Source: Flavobacterium sp. 9AF (lineage in GTDB: Bacteria; Bacteroidota; Bacteroidia; Flavobacteriales; Flavobacteriaceae). From it: 64,000 nucleotides of DNA. Each line of letters begins with the position of its first letter. Position 1 is the stretch's first letter. The stretch lies in assembly GCF_902506265.1 (NCBI RefSeq), contig NZ_LR733556.1:699239-763238 (forward strand), given 5' to 3'. Below the pieces are notes generated by a model. It did no database searches. It was not told where the DNA came from and saw nothing but the letters and a program-made list of their open reading frames with translations. This document shows, piece after piece, positions 8,594-17,573 of this stretch. A program made the translations under genes and the position numbers.

Positions 8594-9653
8594 TTCGGTA
8601 ACCAATTTATATCAAACAGGACTTTTATTATTAAAAAAATTAATAGCGACTCCTTCTTTTAGCAAAAGTGAAGATGTAACGGCAACAATAATTGAAGATT
8701 TTTTTAAATCAAATGGAGTACCAACACAAAGAAGCATGAACAATGTTTGGGCTTATAACAAGCATTATAACACTTCAAAGCCTACTATTTTATTAAATTC
8801 GCATCACGATACGGTAAAACCGAATTCGGGTTATACTTTAAATCCTTTTGAACCTATAGAAAAAGATGGTAAACTTTATGGTTTAGGCAGTAATGATGCA
8901 GGAGGACCTTTAATAAGTTTAATTTGTACTTTTTTATATTTCTATGAAAAAGAAGATTTAAAGTACAATTTAATTATTACTGCTACTGCAGAAGAGGAAA
9001 TTTCCGGTGTAAATGGTGTTGAGTCTATTTACAAGAAATTAGGACCAATTGATTTTGCCATTGTGGGCGAACCTACAGAAATGAATTTGGCTATTGCTGA
9101 AAAAGGATTGTTAGTTTTAGATTGCGAAGCTTCTGGAACCTCTTCTCATGCTGCCCATCCAAATACCGATAATGCTATTTTAAATGCCATTCAAGATATT
9201 CATTGGTTTACCCAATATAAATTTGATAAAATCTCACCTATTCTAGGAGAAGTTAAAATGACACCTACTATCATTAATAGTGGTTCCCAACATAATGTGG
9301 TTCCTAATACGTGTCATTTTACAGTAGATATAAGAACCAATGAATGCTATTCGAATGAAGAAGTATATCAATTAATACAGGAAAAAGTAAAATCAAAAGT
9401 TACGGCTCGGTCATTACGATTGAACTCCTCTTCTATCCCATTGGAACATCCTTATGTTAAAGCAGGACTAAGCTTAGGAAGAACCTATTACGGTTCGCCA
9501 ACATCTTCCGATCAGGCAGTTATTCCTTGTCCGTCTTTAAAAATAGGTCCAGGTTTATCGACTCGTTCTCACAGTAGTGACGAATTCATTTATTTGGATG
9601 AAATAAAAGAGGCCATTCAAATTCATATTTCTATTTTAACTCAAATACTATAA
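8568..9653 (+). CDS. argE': N-acylcitrulline/acylornithine deacylase, M20 family
   Basis: This zinc peptidase-like M20 hydrolase removes the acyl group late in the pathway. Metal ligands are visible in NSHHDTVKP (77-85), GSNDAGGP (108-115), TAEEEISG (140-147; catalytic and ligand Glu) and GEPTEM. Length is 361 residues. In Bacteroidetes and Xanthomonas arginine operons the equivalent enzyme acts on acylcitrulline, because the transcarbamylase works before deacylation; with Val90 in the transcarbamylase the expected substrate is N-succinylcitrulline. It starts 26 bp inside argB and is followed 1 bp later by argH. Confidence 0.9.
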   Translation: MNTQALLNNSVTNLYQTGLLLLKKLIATPSFSKSEDVTATIIEDFFKSNGVPTQRSMNNVWAYNKHYNTSKPTILLNSHHDTVKPNSGYTLNPFEPIEKDGKLYGLGSNDAGGPLISLICTFLYFYEKEDLKYNLIITATAEEEISGVNGVESIYKKLGPIDFAIVGEPTEMNLAIAEKGLLVLDCEASGTSSHAAHPNTDNAILNAIQDIHWFTQYKFDKISPILGEVKMTPTIINSGSQHNVVPNTCHFTVDIRTNECYSNEEVYQLIQEKVKSKVTARSLRLNSSSIPLEHPYVKAGLSLGRTYYGSPTSSDQAVIPCPSLKIGPGLSTRSHSSDEFIYLDEIKEAIQIHISILTQIL

Positions 9654-9654
9654 G

Positions 9655-10965
9655 ATGGCTACAAAAATTTGGCAAAAAAAAGAAACATCAAATGAACAAC
9701 ATGCTGCAATAGTTGAAAAATTTACGGTGGGTAATGATGTAGTTTTTGATTATTTATTAGCGAAATATGATGTACAAGGATCTTTAGCACATTGTGAAAT
9801 GCTACATAGTATTCACTTATTAACAGATACTGAATGGACTATTATTAAAAATGAATTAAATACTATTTTAGCTGAAATTAATAACAATCACTTTAAAATT
9901 GAATCTGGAATTGAAGATGTGCATTCGCAAGTAGAACATTTATTAATTCAACGCATTGGAGACATCGGTAAAAAAATTCACAGTGGTCGTTCCAGAAACG
10001 ATCAAGTTTTAACCGATTTAAAGCTCTATTATAAAGCAGAAATACAAGAAATAACTAAATATACTGAAACACTTTTCAATACCTTAATTGAATTAAGTAA
10101 CCAACATAAAGATATCTTATTACCAGGATATACCCATTTACAAATTGCAATGCCTTCTTCTTTCGGACTTTGGTTTGGTGCATATGCAGAAAGTTTAATT
10201 GACGATTTAGAATTGTTTTTAGCCGCCCATAACATCGTCAACAAAAACCCATTAGGCTCTGGAGCTGGATATGGTACTTCCTTTCCATTAAACAGAACCT
10301 TAACAACACAACTATTAGGCTTTAAAACCCTAAATGTTAATGCTGTATATGCGCAAATGACTAGAGGAAAATCGGAGAAGGTTTTTGCAATGGCTCTCGC
10401 TGGAATGGCAGGTACTATCAGTAAATTTGCTTATGATGCTTGTTTGTATTTGAATCAGAATTTTAATTTTATTTCTTTTCCAGATTCGTTAACCACAGGA
10501 AGTAGTATTATGCCACATAAAAAAAATCCGGATGTTTTTGAAATTATGAGAGCCAAATGCAATCGTATTCAAGCGGTACCCAACGAATTAATTTTGGTTA
10601 CCAATAATTTACCATCTGGTTACCATAGAGATGTTCAGGTTACTAAAGAAATTTTATTTCCGGCTATCTCTTCCATGAAAGAATGTTTGGAAATGTTAGA
10701 CTTTATGTTGGCTCATATTCAAATAAAACCAAATATTGTGGAAGATGGGAAATACAAATACATGTTTAGTGTGGAAAACGTGAACCAACAAGTGTTAGAT
10801 GGTATTGCGTTTCGAGACGCCTATAAAAATATTGGTTTAGCTATTGAAAACCATACGTATGAACCCAGTTATAACGTGAAGCATTCACATGAAGGCAGTA
10901 TTGGTAATCTTTGTAACGATTTAATTATAGAAAATTTTAGAGCAATATTGCATAAATTTCAATAA
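9655..10965 (+). CDS. argH: Argininosuccinate lyase
   Basis: ArgH splits argininosuccinate into arginine and fumarate, the final pathway step. It is a member of the fumarase/aspartase superfamily with the signature GSSIMPHKKNP (282-292, catalytic serine in the SS pair) and HSGRSRNDQ (109-117). The 436-residue length is normal. It is the last gene of the operon, 1 bp after argE', and is followed at once by a palindromic repeat element that fills the space to the convergent lrp gene. Confidence 0.97.
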   Translation: MATKIWQKKETSNEQHAAIVEKFTVGNDVVFDYLLAKYDVQGSLAHCEMLHSIHLLTDTEWTIIKNELNTILAEINNNHFKIESGIEDVHSQVEHLLIQRIGDIGKKIHSGRSRNDQVLTDLKLYYKAEIQEITKYTETLFNTLIELSNQHKDILLPGYTHLQIAMPSSFGLWFGAYAESLIDDLELFLAAHNIVNKNPLGSGAGYGTSFPLNRTLTTQLLGFKTLNVNAVYAQMTRGKSEKVFAMALAGMAGTISKFAYDACLYLNQNFNFISFPDSLTTGSSIMPHKKNPDVFEIMRAKCNRIQAVPNELILVTNNLPSGYHRDVQVTKEILFPAISSMKECLEMLDFMLAHIQIKPNIVEDGKYKYMFSVENVNQQVLDGIAFRDAYKNIGLAIENHTYEPSYNVKHSHEGSIGNLCNDLIIENFRAILHKFQ

Positions 10966-10968
10966 AAC

Positions 10969-11104
10969 AAAAAGAATGTCCAAAAAATAATGATTTTTTT
11001 CAATATGAACTTGTTTTAGATTCTAAATTAAACTAATAATCAATATTTTAAGATTCTAAAATTCACAATGACACCTTTGCAGATTTTTTTGGACATCCTT
11101 GTTT
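10969..11104. repeat. Palindromic intergenic element, copy 1
   Basis: This roughly 135-bp element is bounded by near-perfect inverted arms: AAGAATGTCCAAAAAA at 10972-10987 and its inverse AAGGATGTCCAAAAAA at 11085-11100 (one mismatch). The interior has two copies of AGATTCTAAA in the same orientation. It fills the gap between the convergent argH and lrp genes. A related element lies after clpB (59915-60060), sharing TTGTCC-AAAAA ends, a T-tract followed by a CATAT-like segment and the central AGATTCTA. It may act as a terminator or be a miniature mobile or REP-like element. Confidence 0.75.
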
Positions 11105-11107
11105 TTA

Positions 11108-11584
11108 CTATTCTTTAATTCCAAAAGGATAAGCTGTTTCCTTTTTGCATTCATTCATTACAATACTACTATGATATTGGCCGATATTAGGAATATTAGA
11201 AATAATATTCACTACAAAGTCATTATAGCTTCTAATATCATTGGCAACAATCTTTAACATATAATCGTAATTGCCTGACAAGCTGATAACATCTAAAACT
11301 TGAGGTATAGGAGTAATAATTCTTTCAAATTCATCTAAAGCTTCTTTAGATTGCTCTTTTAAGGTTACATTACAATACACGACTATTTCAACACCAATTT
11401 TAAATCGGTCCACTAAAGCTACATATTTTTTAATCACGCCATTACGTTCCAAATTTTTAATACGCTCGTAAGTAGGTGTAAAAGAAAGACCTATTTTTTC
11501 ACCAATATCTTTTACCGAAATCGTAGAATCATTTTGTAAAATTTCTAAAATTAATTGGTCTTTAGCGTCTAATTGATCTCTCAT
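11108..11584 (-). CDS. Lrp/AsnC family transcriptional regulator
   Basis: This 158-residue regulator has an N-terminal winged helix-turn-helix (about 10-53; ISVKDIGEKIGLSFTPTYERI) and a C-terminal AsnC/RAM ligand-binding domain with the family's 'V.EVYSLSGNYDYMLKI'-like segment (DVISLSGNYDYMLKI). Such proteins form dimers or octamers and sense amino acids. It is 6 bp downstream of ruvX on the same strand and convergent with the arginine operon. It could respond to amino acids made by that operon, but nothing in the sequence shows direct control. Confidence 0.93.
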   Translation of the reverse strand: MRDQLDAKDQLILEILQNDSTISVKDIGEKIGLSFTPTYERIKNLERNGVIKKYVALVDRFKIGVEIVVYCNVTLKEQSKEALDEFERIITPIPQVLDVISLSGNYDYMLKIVANDIRSYNDFVVNIISNIPNIGQYHSSIVMNECKKETAYPFGIKE

Positions 11585-11590
11585 TTTCAG

Positions 11591-12004
11591 TTATCTTTTA
11601 TATTGTAAATAATCTTGCAACAGGATTGTAGCTGCAATTTCATCTATTAAGGCTTTATTTTTTCTTTGATTCTTTTTTAAACCACTGTCAATCATTGTTT
11701 GAAAAGCTATTTTTGAAGTAAATCTTTCATCTACTCTATCTAAAGGCATTTTCGGAAATTCTTTTTGAAACAAAAGAATAAACTTTTCAATAATTACAGT
11801 ACTTTCAGAAGGCGTTCCATCCATTTGTTTGGGTTCTCCAATAATAACTTTTTCAACTTTTTCTTTGGAAAAATAATCCTTTAAAAAAGCAAGTACAGTT
11901 TCTGAAGGAATGGTTGTTAATCCAGAAGCTATCAATTGCATTTCGTCAGTAATAGCAATTCCTGTTCGTTTTAATCCGTAATCTACAGCTAGTATTCTGG
12001 CCAT
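11591..12004 (-). CDS. ruvX: RuvX/YqgF putative Holliday junction resolvase
   Basis: RuvX is an RNase H-fold nuclease family protein linked to Holliday junction resolution and 16S rRNA 5' processing. The 137-residue protein begins with the first catalytic Asp in AVDYGLKRTGIA (6-17), has the conserved IIGEPKQMDG, the DERFTS motif, and ends with the second acidic site in ALIDEIAATILLQ. It is the first gene of a two-gene unit with lrp and has a TAnnTTTG promoter 18 bp upstream. Confidence 0.94.
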   Translation of the reverse strand: MARILAVDYGLKRTGIAITDEMQLIASGLTTIPSETVLAFLKDYFSKEKVEKVIIGEPKQMDGTPSESTVIIEKFILLFQKEFPKMPLDRVDERFTSKIAFQTMIDSGLKKNQRKNKALIDEIAATILLQDYLQYKR

Positions 12005-12021
12005 TGTTTTATTTTAGTATG

Positions 12022-12029
12022 CAAAGATA
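12022..12029 (-). promoter_or_regulatory. -7 promoter element of ruvX-lrp
   Basis: TATCTTTG on the minus strand fits TAnnTTTG, 18 bp upstream of the ruvX start codon. Confidence 0.65.
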
Positions 12030-12143
12030 ATGAAAGTAAAAATAGTTTTTTTTCTATCACTATTAAAAACTGAAAATTCGCAAATTAAAAAAACAATATC
12101 TTTAATTAATTTGCGAATTTGATTCTATTTTTTAATCCAAAAT

Positions 12144-13622
12144 TTAATTGACTAAATGTAATGTTTTACTTGTCATGGCTCTAATCTGAGTGCAAAGTTC
12201 ATCATTGTCATTTAACGATTCTCCAAAAGCGGGTATCATTTCTTTAAATTTAGTTTGCCATTCTTCAGAGTTATATTTTTTAGCAAAACATCTACTAATT
12301 ACTTCAATCATAATGGAAACGGAAGTTGAAGCTCCAGGAGAAGCTCCTAATAAAACAGCTAAAGAACCATCATCATCGTTTACCACTTCAGTACCAAACT
12401 CTAAAACACCTTTTCCTTCTTTATCTTTTTTAATTACTTGCACTCTTTTACCAGCTGTTTCCAACACCCAATCTTCTTTTTTAGCATTTGGAAAATAATG
12501 TTTCAAAGCTTCCATTCGATCTTCTTGCGATTGCATCACTTGTTCAATAAGATATTTCGTTAGAGGAATATTATTAATTCCAGCTGAAAGCATGGGTCGA
12601 ATATTATCTGTTTGAATAGACTTTATCAAATCGAAATAAGAACCATTTTTTAAAAACTTGGTAGTAAAACCGGCATAAGGTCCAAACAAAAGCTCTTGTT
12701 TTCCATCTATAATCCTCGTATCGATGTGTGGGACAGACATAGGTGGAGAACCAACTGAAGCTTTACCATACACTTTAGCTTTATGCTGTTTGATAATTTC
12801 CGGATTAGTACAACGTAACCATTGACCGCTAATCGGAAATCCGCCATATCCTTCTCCTTCTTCAATATTGGCTTTTTCTAATAATCTTAATGAACCACCT
12901 CCAGCACCTATAAAAACAAAAGGAGTGTTTATTTTTCTCGACTTTTTATTTTCAAGATTTCTCACTTTAATTTTCCAACTTCCGTTTTCTTGTTTCTTTA
13001 GTTTTTCAACTTCCGAATCAAAATATAGTTCTATTCCTTTTTGATGTTTTAAATACTCAAATAATAATCTAGTTAGTGAACCAAAGTTGACATCCGTTCC
13101 TATAGGCATATAAGTAGCTGCATGGACTTCATCTTTTGGTCTATCATGCATTACCAATGGCATCCATTCTTCTAAAACCGTTTCATCACTACTGAATAAC
13201 ATTCTTTTAAAAAGACTTTTTTGGACTAAAGCCTCATGTCTTCTTTTCAAAAAATCCACATTTTCTTTTCCCCATACAAAACTTATATGAGGAATTGAAG
13301 TAATGAAATCTTCTGGTTTATCTAAAATCTTTTTTTGAACCAAATAACTCCAAAATTGTCTTGAAACTTCATAAGCTTCAGAAATTTTTAAGGCTTTGCT
13401 TATATCAATAGTACCATCTTCCTTTTCAGGTGTATAGTTTAATTCACAAAATGCCGCATGTCCAGTTCCTGCATTGTTCCATGCATCACTACTTTCGGAA
13501 GCAGCTTCAGACAAACGCTCATGAATTTCTATTTTACAATTTGGATCTAATTCTTTTAATAGAATGCCAAGAGTAGCACTCATTATACCAGCTCCAATCA
13601 AGACTACATCTGGATTTTCCAT
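12144..13622 (-). CDS. mqo: Malate:quinone oxidoreductase
   Basis: Mqo is a peripheral membrane FAD enzyme that oxidises malate to oxaloacetate and passes electrons to quinone. The FAD-binding GAGIMSATLG (10-19) lies at the N-terminus, and SSDAWNNAGTGHAAFCELNY is the substrate/flavin region. The 492-residue length from this start is typical. A start at 13676 would add 18 residues, but that codon overlaps the promoter's -7 element (13674-13681), so the ATG at 13622 is chosen. It is a single-gene unit. Confidence 0.96.
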   Translation of the reverse strand: MENPDVVLIGAGIMSATLGILLKELDPNCKIEIHERLSEAASESSDAWNNAGTGHAAFCELNYTPEKEDGTIDISKALKISEAYEVSRQFWSYLVQKKILDKPEDFITSIPHISFVWGKENVDFLKRRHEALVQKSLFKRMLFSSDETVLEEWMPLVMHDRPKDEVHAATYMPIGTDVNFGSLTRLLFEYLKHQKGIELYFDSEVEKLKKQENGSWKIKVRNLENKKSRKINTPFVFIGAGGGSLRLLEKANIEEGEGYGGFPISGQWLRCTNPEIIKQHKAKVYGKASVGSPPMSVPHIDTRIIDGKQELLFGPYAGFTTKFLKNGSYFDLIKSIQTDNIRPMLSAGINNIPLTKYLIEQVMQSQEDRMEALKHYFPNAKKEDWVLETAGKRVQVIKKDKEGKGVLEFGTEVVNDDDGSLAVLLGASPGASTSVSIMIEVISRCFAKKYNSEEWQTKFKEMIPAFGESLNDNDELCTQIRAMTSKTLHLVN

Positions 13623-13673
13623 TTTTATTTCTTCTTCTTTATACTTACTTATTTTTATACCATAAAAGCAATA

Positions 13674-13681
13674 CAAAGATA
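13674..13681 (-). promoter_or_regulatory. -7 promoter element of mqo
   Basis: TATCTTTG on the minus strand fits TAnnTTTG, 52 bp upstream of the chosen ATG. Its position argues against the longer reading frame starting at 13676. Confidence 0.6.
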
Positions 13682-13752
13682 AATAAACAGAAAAAAGAAA
13701 GACATAATTATATCGTAAAAATAGTGCCTAATTCTTAAGAAATACTTAATTT

Positions 13753-14370
13753 TTAACGTCCAAAAAAGCGACTAAAAAAACCTTTCTCTTCCTCAGCTTT
13801 TTCTGCTTTTACATTTTCTTTTTCATGATTGTAGATAAGTTCCATAATATATTGAACATAGGTCTTATTTCTTTCTTCTAAAAATCCATTTAAATACTTT
13901 TCACTATATTGAATGCCACTTGCTGCTTCAATTTGTAATAGTTTTTTATACAAGGGTTCAATATGATTAGTAATAACCTCTTGTGGAACTGATTTTCTTC
14001 TTGCAAAATAATTTTCAATTACACCTTCTTCATTTCTTGAAATTTCAAAATCAGTAATTACCCAATAATACCTTCCCGATTTAGCCAAATTCTTAACAAT
14101 GGCATGGAAATTTTCTCCGCTTTGTAATTTTTCCCATAAGACTTTAAATATAACTTTAGGCATATCTGGATGTCTAATAATATTGTGAGGTTGTCCCATT
14201 AATTCATAATCTTCATAACCACATACATCGACAAAGACTTCATTTGCATATTCAATTATTCCACGAGCATCTGTTTTACTCATGATAACTTTAGTTTTAT
14301 CCCATGCCACTTCTTTATCTACTAGAACAGGTTTGTTTGAGGGGTGTTGTTGTAAATCCATAAAATTCAT
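13753..14370 (-). CDS. Stand-alone Aer-type PAS domain protein
   Basis: This is a 205-residue soluble protein. Residues about 25-130 form a PAS domain of the aerotaxis-receptor type: ARGIIEYANEVFVDVCGY (35-52) and IIRHPDMPK (64-72), the segment that contacts FAD in E. coli Aer. The rest is helical (about 140-185), then a lysine/glutamate-rich stretch and a short FFSRFFGR end. There is no methyl-accepting, kinase or output domain and no membrane segment. Flavin-based redox or oxygen sensing is a family inference. It is a single gene with its own TAnnTTTG promoter, between mqo and the divergent dapD. Confidence 0.85.
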   Translation of the reverse strand: MNFMDLQQHPSNKPVLVDKEVAWDKTKVIMSKTDARGIIEYANEVFVDVCGYEDYELMGQPHNIIRHPDMPKVIFKVLWEKLQSGENFHAIVKNLAKSGRYYWVITDFEISRNEEGVIENYFARRKSVPQEVITNHIEPLYKKLLQIEAASGIQYSEKYLNGFLEERNKTYVQYIMELIYNHEKENVKAEKAEEEKGFFSRFFGR

Positions 14371-14412
14371 TTTAAAAATTTATCACTAATTAAATTTGGT
14401 TTTTATTGGGCG

Positions 14413-14420
14413 CAAAACTA
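14413..14420 (-). promoter_or_regulatory. -7 promoter element of the PAS gene
   Basis: TAGTTTTG on the minus strand fits TAnnTTTG, 43 bp upstream of the start codon. Confidence 0.5.
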
Positions 14421-14574
14421 GATAAACATTGTCTTTTAAAAACTGATAAAAATCAGTTGGCAATACATATTTTAATTTATGTTCGAATTGCTTTTAACTT
14501 TTTAAAACTAACATATCGTTACATAAAAGATGAATATGTAACTAAAACAATTTATGATTTAAAAAAAAACAAAT

Positions 14575-14582
14575 TATCTTTG
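14575..14582 (+). promoter_or_regulatory. -7 promoter element of dapD
   Basis: TATCTTTG fits TAnnTTTG, 20 bp upstream of the dapD ATG. Confidence 0.65.
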
Positions 14583-14601
14583 CCCAAAATAGAAAGTTAT
14601 C

Positions 14602-15429
14602 ATGACACAATTACAAACCACAATAGAACAAGCTTGGGAAAATAGAGCTTTACTACAAGAAGAAAAAACTCAAAATGCAATTAGAGAAGTAATCGAATTA
14701 ATTGATTCCGGTGCTCTAAGAGTTGCTCAACCTATTGATAATGAAACTACAATCACTTGGCAAGTAAATGAATGGGTAAAAAAAGCTGTAGTAATGTATT
14801 TTCCTATTCAAAAAATGGAAACTCTTGAAGCTGGAATTTTTGAATATCATGATAAAATGCCTTTGAAAAGAGGATATGCTGAAAAAGGTATTCGTGTTGT
14901 ACCTAATGCTGTAGCTCGTCATGGTGCTTACATATCTAAAGGAGTAATTTTGATGCCAAGTTATGTTAATATAGGCGCTTATGTAGATGAAGGAACCATG
15001 GTTGACACATGGGCGACAGTAGGAAGTTGTGCTCAAATTGGCAAAAATGTCCATTTAAGCGGTGGTGTAGGTATTGGTGGTGTGTTAGAACCTTTACAAG
15101 CTGCACCTGTAATTATAGAAGACGGTGCTTTCATCGGTTCAAGATGTATTGTTGTAGAAGGTGTACGTGTAGGAAAAGAAGCCGTTTTAGGCGCTAATGT
15201 AGTTTTAACTGGTTCCACAAAAATTATCGATGTAACAGGTTCTGAACCAAAAGAATACAAAGGTATTGTACCACCAAGATCAGTGGTAATTCCAGGAAGT
15301 TATACTAAAAAATTTGCAGCTGGTGATTATCAAGTACCTTGTGCTCTAATCATAGGTCAAAGAAAACCTTCAACTGATCTTAAGACTTCTTTAAATGATG
15401 CTTTAAGAGAATATAATGTAGCCGTTTAA
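14602..15429 (+). CDS. dapD: Tetrahydrodipicolinate N-succinyltransferase
   Basis: DapD transfers succinyl from succinyl-CoA to tetrahydrodipicolinate in lysine and diaminopimelate synthesis. The 275-residue protein has a helical N-terminal domain (1-95), then a left-handed beta-helix of hexapeptide repeats (about 100-235; GVILMPSYVNIGAYVDEG, GKNVHLSGGVGIGG), and a short C-terminal CoA-binding part. Its stop overlaps the ATG of the next gene by one base (TAATG), so it is probably co-transcribed with two glycosyltransferases, linking it physically to envelope genes. Confidence 0.97.
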   Translation: MTQLQTTIEQAWENRALLQEEKTQNAIREVIELIDSGALRVAQPIDNETTITWQVNEWVKKAVVMYFPIQKMETLEAGIFEYHDKMPLKRGYAEKGIRVVPNAVARHGAYISKGVILMPSYVNIGAYVDEGTMVDTWATVGSCAQIGKNVHLSGGVGIGGVLEPLQAAPVIIEDGAFIGSRCIVVEGVRVGKEAVLGANVVLTGSTKIIDVTGSEPKEYKGIVPPRSVVIPGSYTKKFAAGDYQVPCALIIGQRKPSTDLKTSLNDALREYNVAV

Positions 15430-16463
15430 TGAGAATACTTGTTATACAAAAGAAAAAAATTGGTGATGTTTTAACTAGTACGGTTATTTTAGAAGCTATT
15501 AAAAAGCAATATCCAGAATATAAAATAGATTATTTAATCTACGAAAATGCTCAACCTGTAGTCATTAATAATCCTTATATTGATGAACTTATTGTTTTAG
15601 ATGAAAAAACGAGAAAAAACACATCATTATTCTTTAATTTCTTAAAAAGTATTAGACAAAAAAAATATGATGTCGTTATCGATGCATATGCTAAAACCAA
15701 TAGTATTTTGATTGCTTGGTTTTCTGGTGCAAAAAAAACGATTTCATATGAAAAATGGTACACCAAACTTTTTTTAACCACAACTACTCATCGTAATGAA
15801 ATTGAAGGGAGGACAACAGCTTTATCTGATCGTTTAAATTTAGTTGAACCTCTTGGTATTTTTAATCAAGATGTAACACCCAAAATTTTTATGACAGATG
15901 TGGAAATCGAAAAAGCTAAAAAAAAATTAATTGAAAATAATATCAATTTAACGCAACCCATAATTATGGTAAGTGCTATAGGAAGCGAACCAGAAAAAAC
16001 GCTTCCTTTAAAATATATGGCAAAAACCCTAGATATTATTGCCCATTATAATTCTGAAATTCAAATTCTTCTCAACTATATTCCTTTTCAAAAATCTCAG
16101 GTTAAAGAAATGTATGAGTTATGTGAAGCTTCAACTAAAAAACAAATTTTCATTGACTTTTTTGAAAATGATTTACGCGATTTTTTAGCTGTTACCAAAT
16201 TATGCAAAGCACTTATTGGTAATGAAGGAGGAGCTACAAATATGTCGAAAGCATTAGGAATACCAACATTTAGTATTTTTTCACCCGATATATTAAAGAA
16301 GAAATGGTTTATTTCAGAAGATGGTTTAAAAAATGTGTCAATTGAAATTTATGATTATCTACCCAATGTAGATCAAAACCTAACTGTTTTCGAAAAATAC
16401 GAACAATTCATGCCTGAACTATACAAACCAACTCTTATTAATTTTTTAAATAATAATATCTAA
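15429..16463 (+). CDS. Glycosyltransferase family 9 (heptosyltransferase-like)
   Basis: This 344-residue GT-B enzyme of the ADP-heptose:LPS heptosyltransferase family begins with IGDVLTSTVILEAI (11-24), the family's N-terminal signature, and ends the catalytic part with IGNEGGATNMSKALGIP, the nucleotide-sugar loop. Family members add heptose or related sugars to the lipopolysaccharide core on the cytoplasmic face. The start codon overlaps the dapD stop. Which sugar is used cannot be read from sequence. Confidence 0.9.
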   Translation: MRILVIQKKKIGDVLTSTVILEAIKKQYPEYKIDYLIYENAQPVVINNPYIDELIVLDEKTRKNTSLFFNFLKSIRQKKYDVVIDAYAKTNSILIAWFSGAKKTISYEKWYTKLFLTTTTHRNEIEGRTTALSDRLNLVEPLGIFNQDVTPKIFMTDVEIEKAKKKLIENNINLTQPIIMVSAIGSEPEKTLPLKYMAKTLDIIAHYNSEIQILLNYIPFQKSQVKEMYELCEASTKKQIFIDFFENDLRDFLAVTKLCKALIGNEGGATNMSKALGIPTFSIFSPDILKKKWFISEDGLKNVSIEIYDYLPNVDQNLTVFEKYEQFMPELYKPTLINFLNNNI

Positions 16464-16466
16464 ACC

Positions 16467-17573
16467 ATGAATATAGGTTTTGAAGCAAAAAGAGTATTTC
16501 ATAATAAAACAGGATTAGGAAATTACAGCAGAGATTTAGTTCGCATGATTGCAACAAAATTTCCAGAAACTTCGCTTTTTCTGTATAATCCAAAAAAAGC
16601 TAAGAAATCTATATTTACTTATTATAACAAAAACATTGTTGAGAGAAACCCTAAAACCAAATTCAAAAATTATTGGAGACAAAAAGGTGTTGTAAAAGAC
16701 TTGTTAAAGGATAAAATTGAAATTTTTCATGGGTTATCTGGAGAAATACCTTCAGGTTTGAAGAAGAACAACATCAAAAGTGTAGTAACTATTCATGATT
16801 TAATTTTCATGCGTTATCCTAACTTGTATTCCTTTTTTGATAGAAAAATTCACTTTTACAAATTTAAAAAAGCTGCCCAAAATGCAGATATGGTTATTGC
16901 TATAAGTGAGCAAACCAAAAAAGATATCATTCAATATTTAAAAATTGATGCAAATAAAATACAAGTGGTTTATCAAGGTTGCCAACCTGTTTTTAAAACA
17001 AAAATACCTGAAGACCAACTTGAAACTGTAAAAAAAAAATACCTTTTACCTGACCAATTTGTACTAAATGTAGGTACTATTGAAGCGAGAAAAAATGCCT
17101 TGACAATTGTTAAAGCCATCCAAAATATTGATACTACTCTTGTCTTAATTGGTAAAGAAACTGAATATGCAAAAGAAATTCATGAGCATATTACTTCACA
17201 TAGTTTACAACATAAAGTACGTTTTCTTAAAGGAATCGATTCATTTGAATTAGCTACCATCTATCAATTAGCTACCGTTTTCATTTATCCATCTTTATTT
17301 GAAGGTTTTGGAATACCAATAATTGAAGCATTATATTCTAAAATTCCAGTAATAACAACAAATTCAGGTGTTTTCCCTGAAGCTGCTGGACCAAATTCAA
17401 TATATATAAATCCAACCAACGCAAATGAATTGGCTACCAAAATCCAATTTTTATTAGAAAATCCTGAAAAAAGAAAAGAAATTGCTGAAAAAGGTTGGCA
17501 TTTTGTACAACAATTTAATGACGATGTTATCGCAAATCGATTAATGGAAATCTACACCTCGTTATTAGCCTAA
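16467..17573 (+). CDS. Glycosyltransferase family 4 (GT1 group)
   Basis: This 368-residue GT-B glycosyltransferase has an N-terminal acceptor domain with NKTGLGNYSRDL (12-23) and TIHDLIFMRYP, and a C-terminal nucleotide-sugar domain with LNVGTIEARKN and the retaining-enzyme motif FEGFGIPIIEAL. It lies 3 bp after the GT9 gene and overlaps the convergent GT2 gene by 9 bp at the 3' end. The role is probably in the lipopolysaccharide or surface glycan; donor and acceptor are unknown. Confidence 0.9.
   Translation: MNIGFEAKRVFHNKTGLGNYSRDLVRMIATKFPETSLFLYNPKKAKKSIFTYYNKNIVERNPKTKFKNYWRQKGVVKDLLKDKIEIFHGLSGEIPSGLKKNNIKSVVTIHDLIFMRYPNLYSFFDRKIHFYKFKKAAQNADMVIAISEQTKKDIIQYLKIDANKIQVVYQGCQPVFKTKIPEDQLETVKKKYLLPDQFVLNVGTIEARKNALTIVKAIQNIDTTLVLIGKETEYAKEIHEHITSHSLQHKVRFLKGIDSFELATIYQLATVFIYPSLFEGFGIPIIEALYSKIPVITTNSGVFPEAAGPNSIYINPTNANELATKIQFLLENPEKRKEIAEKGWHFVQQFNDDVIANRLMEIYTSLLA

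Noticed and set aside
14406..14645. Open frame of 79 codons before and into dapD
   Set aside because: It contains the PAS gene promoter and the dapD promoter element and overlaps the dapD start; composition is unlike real neighbours.
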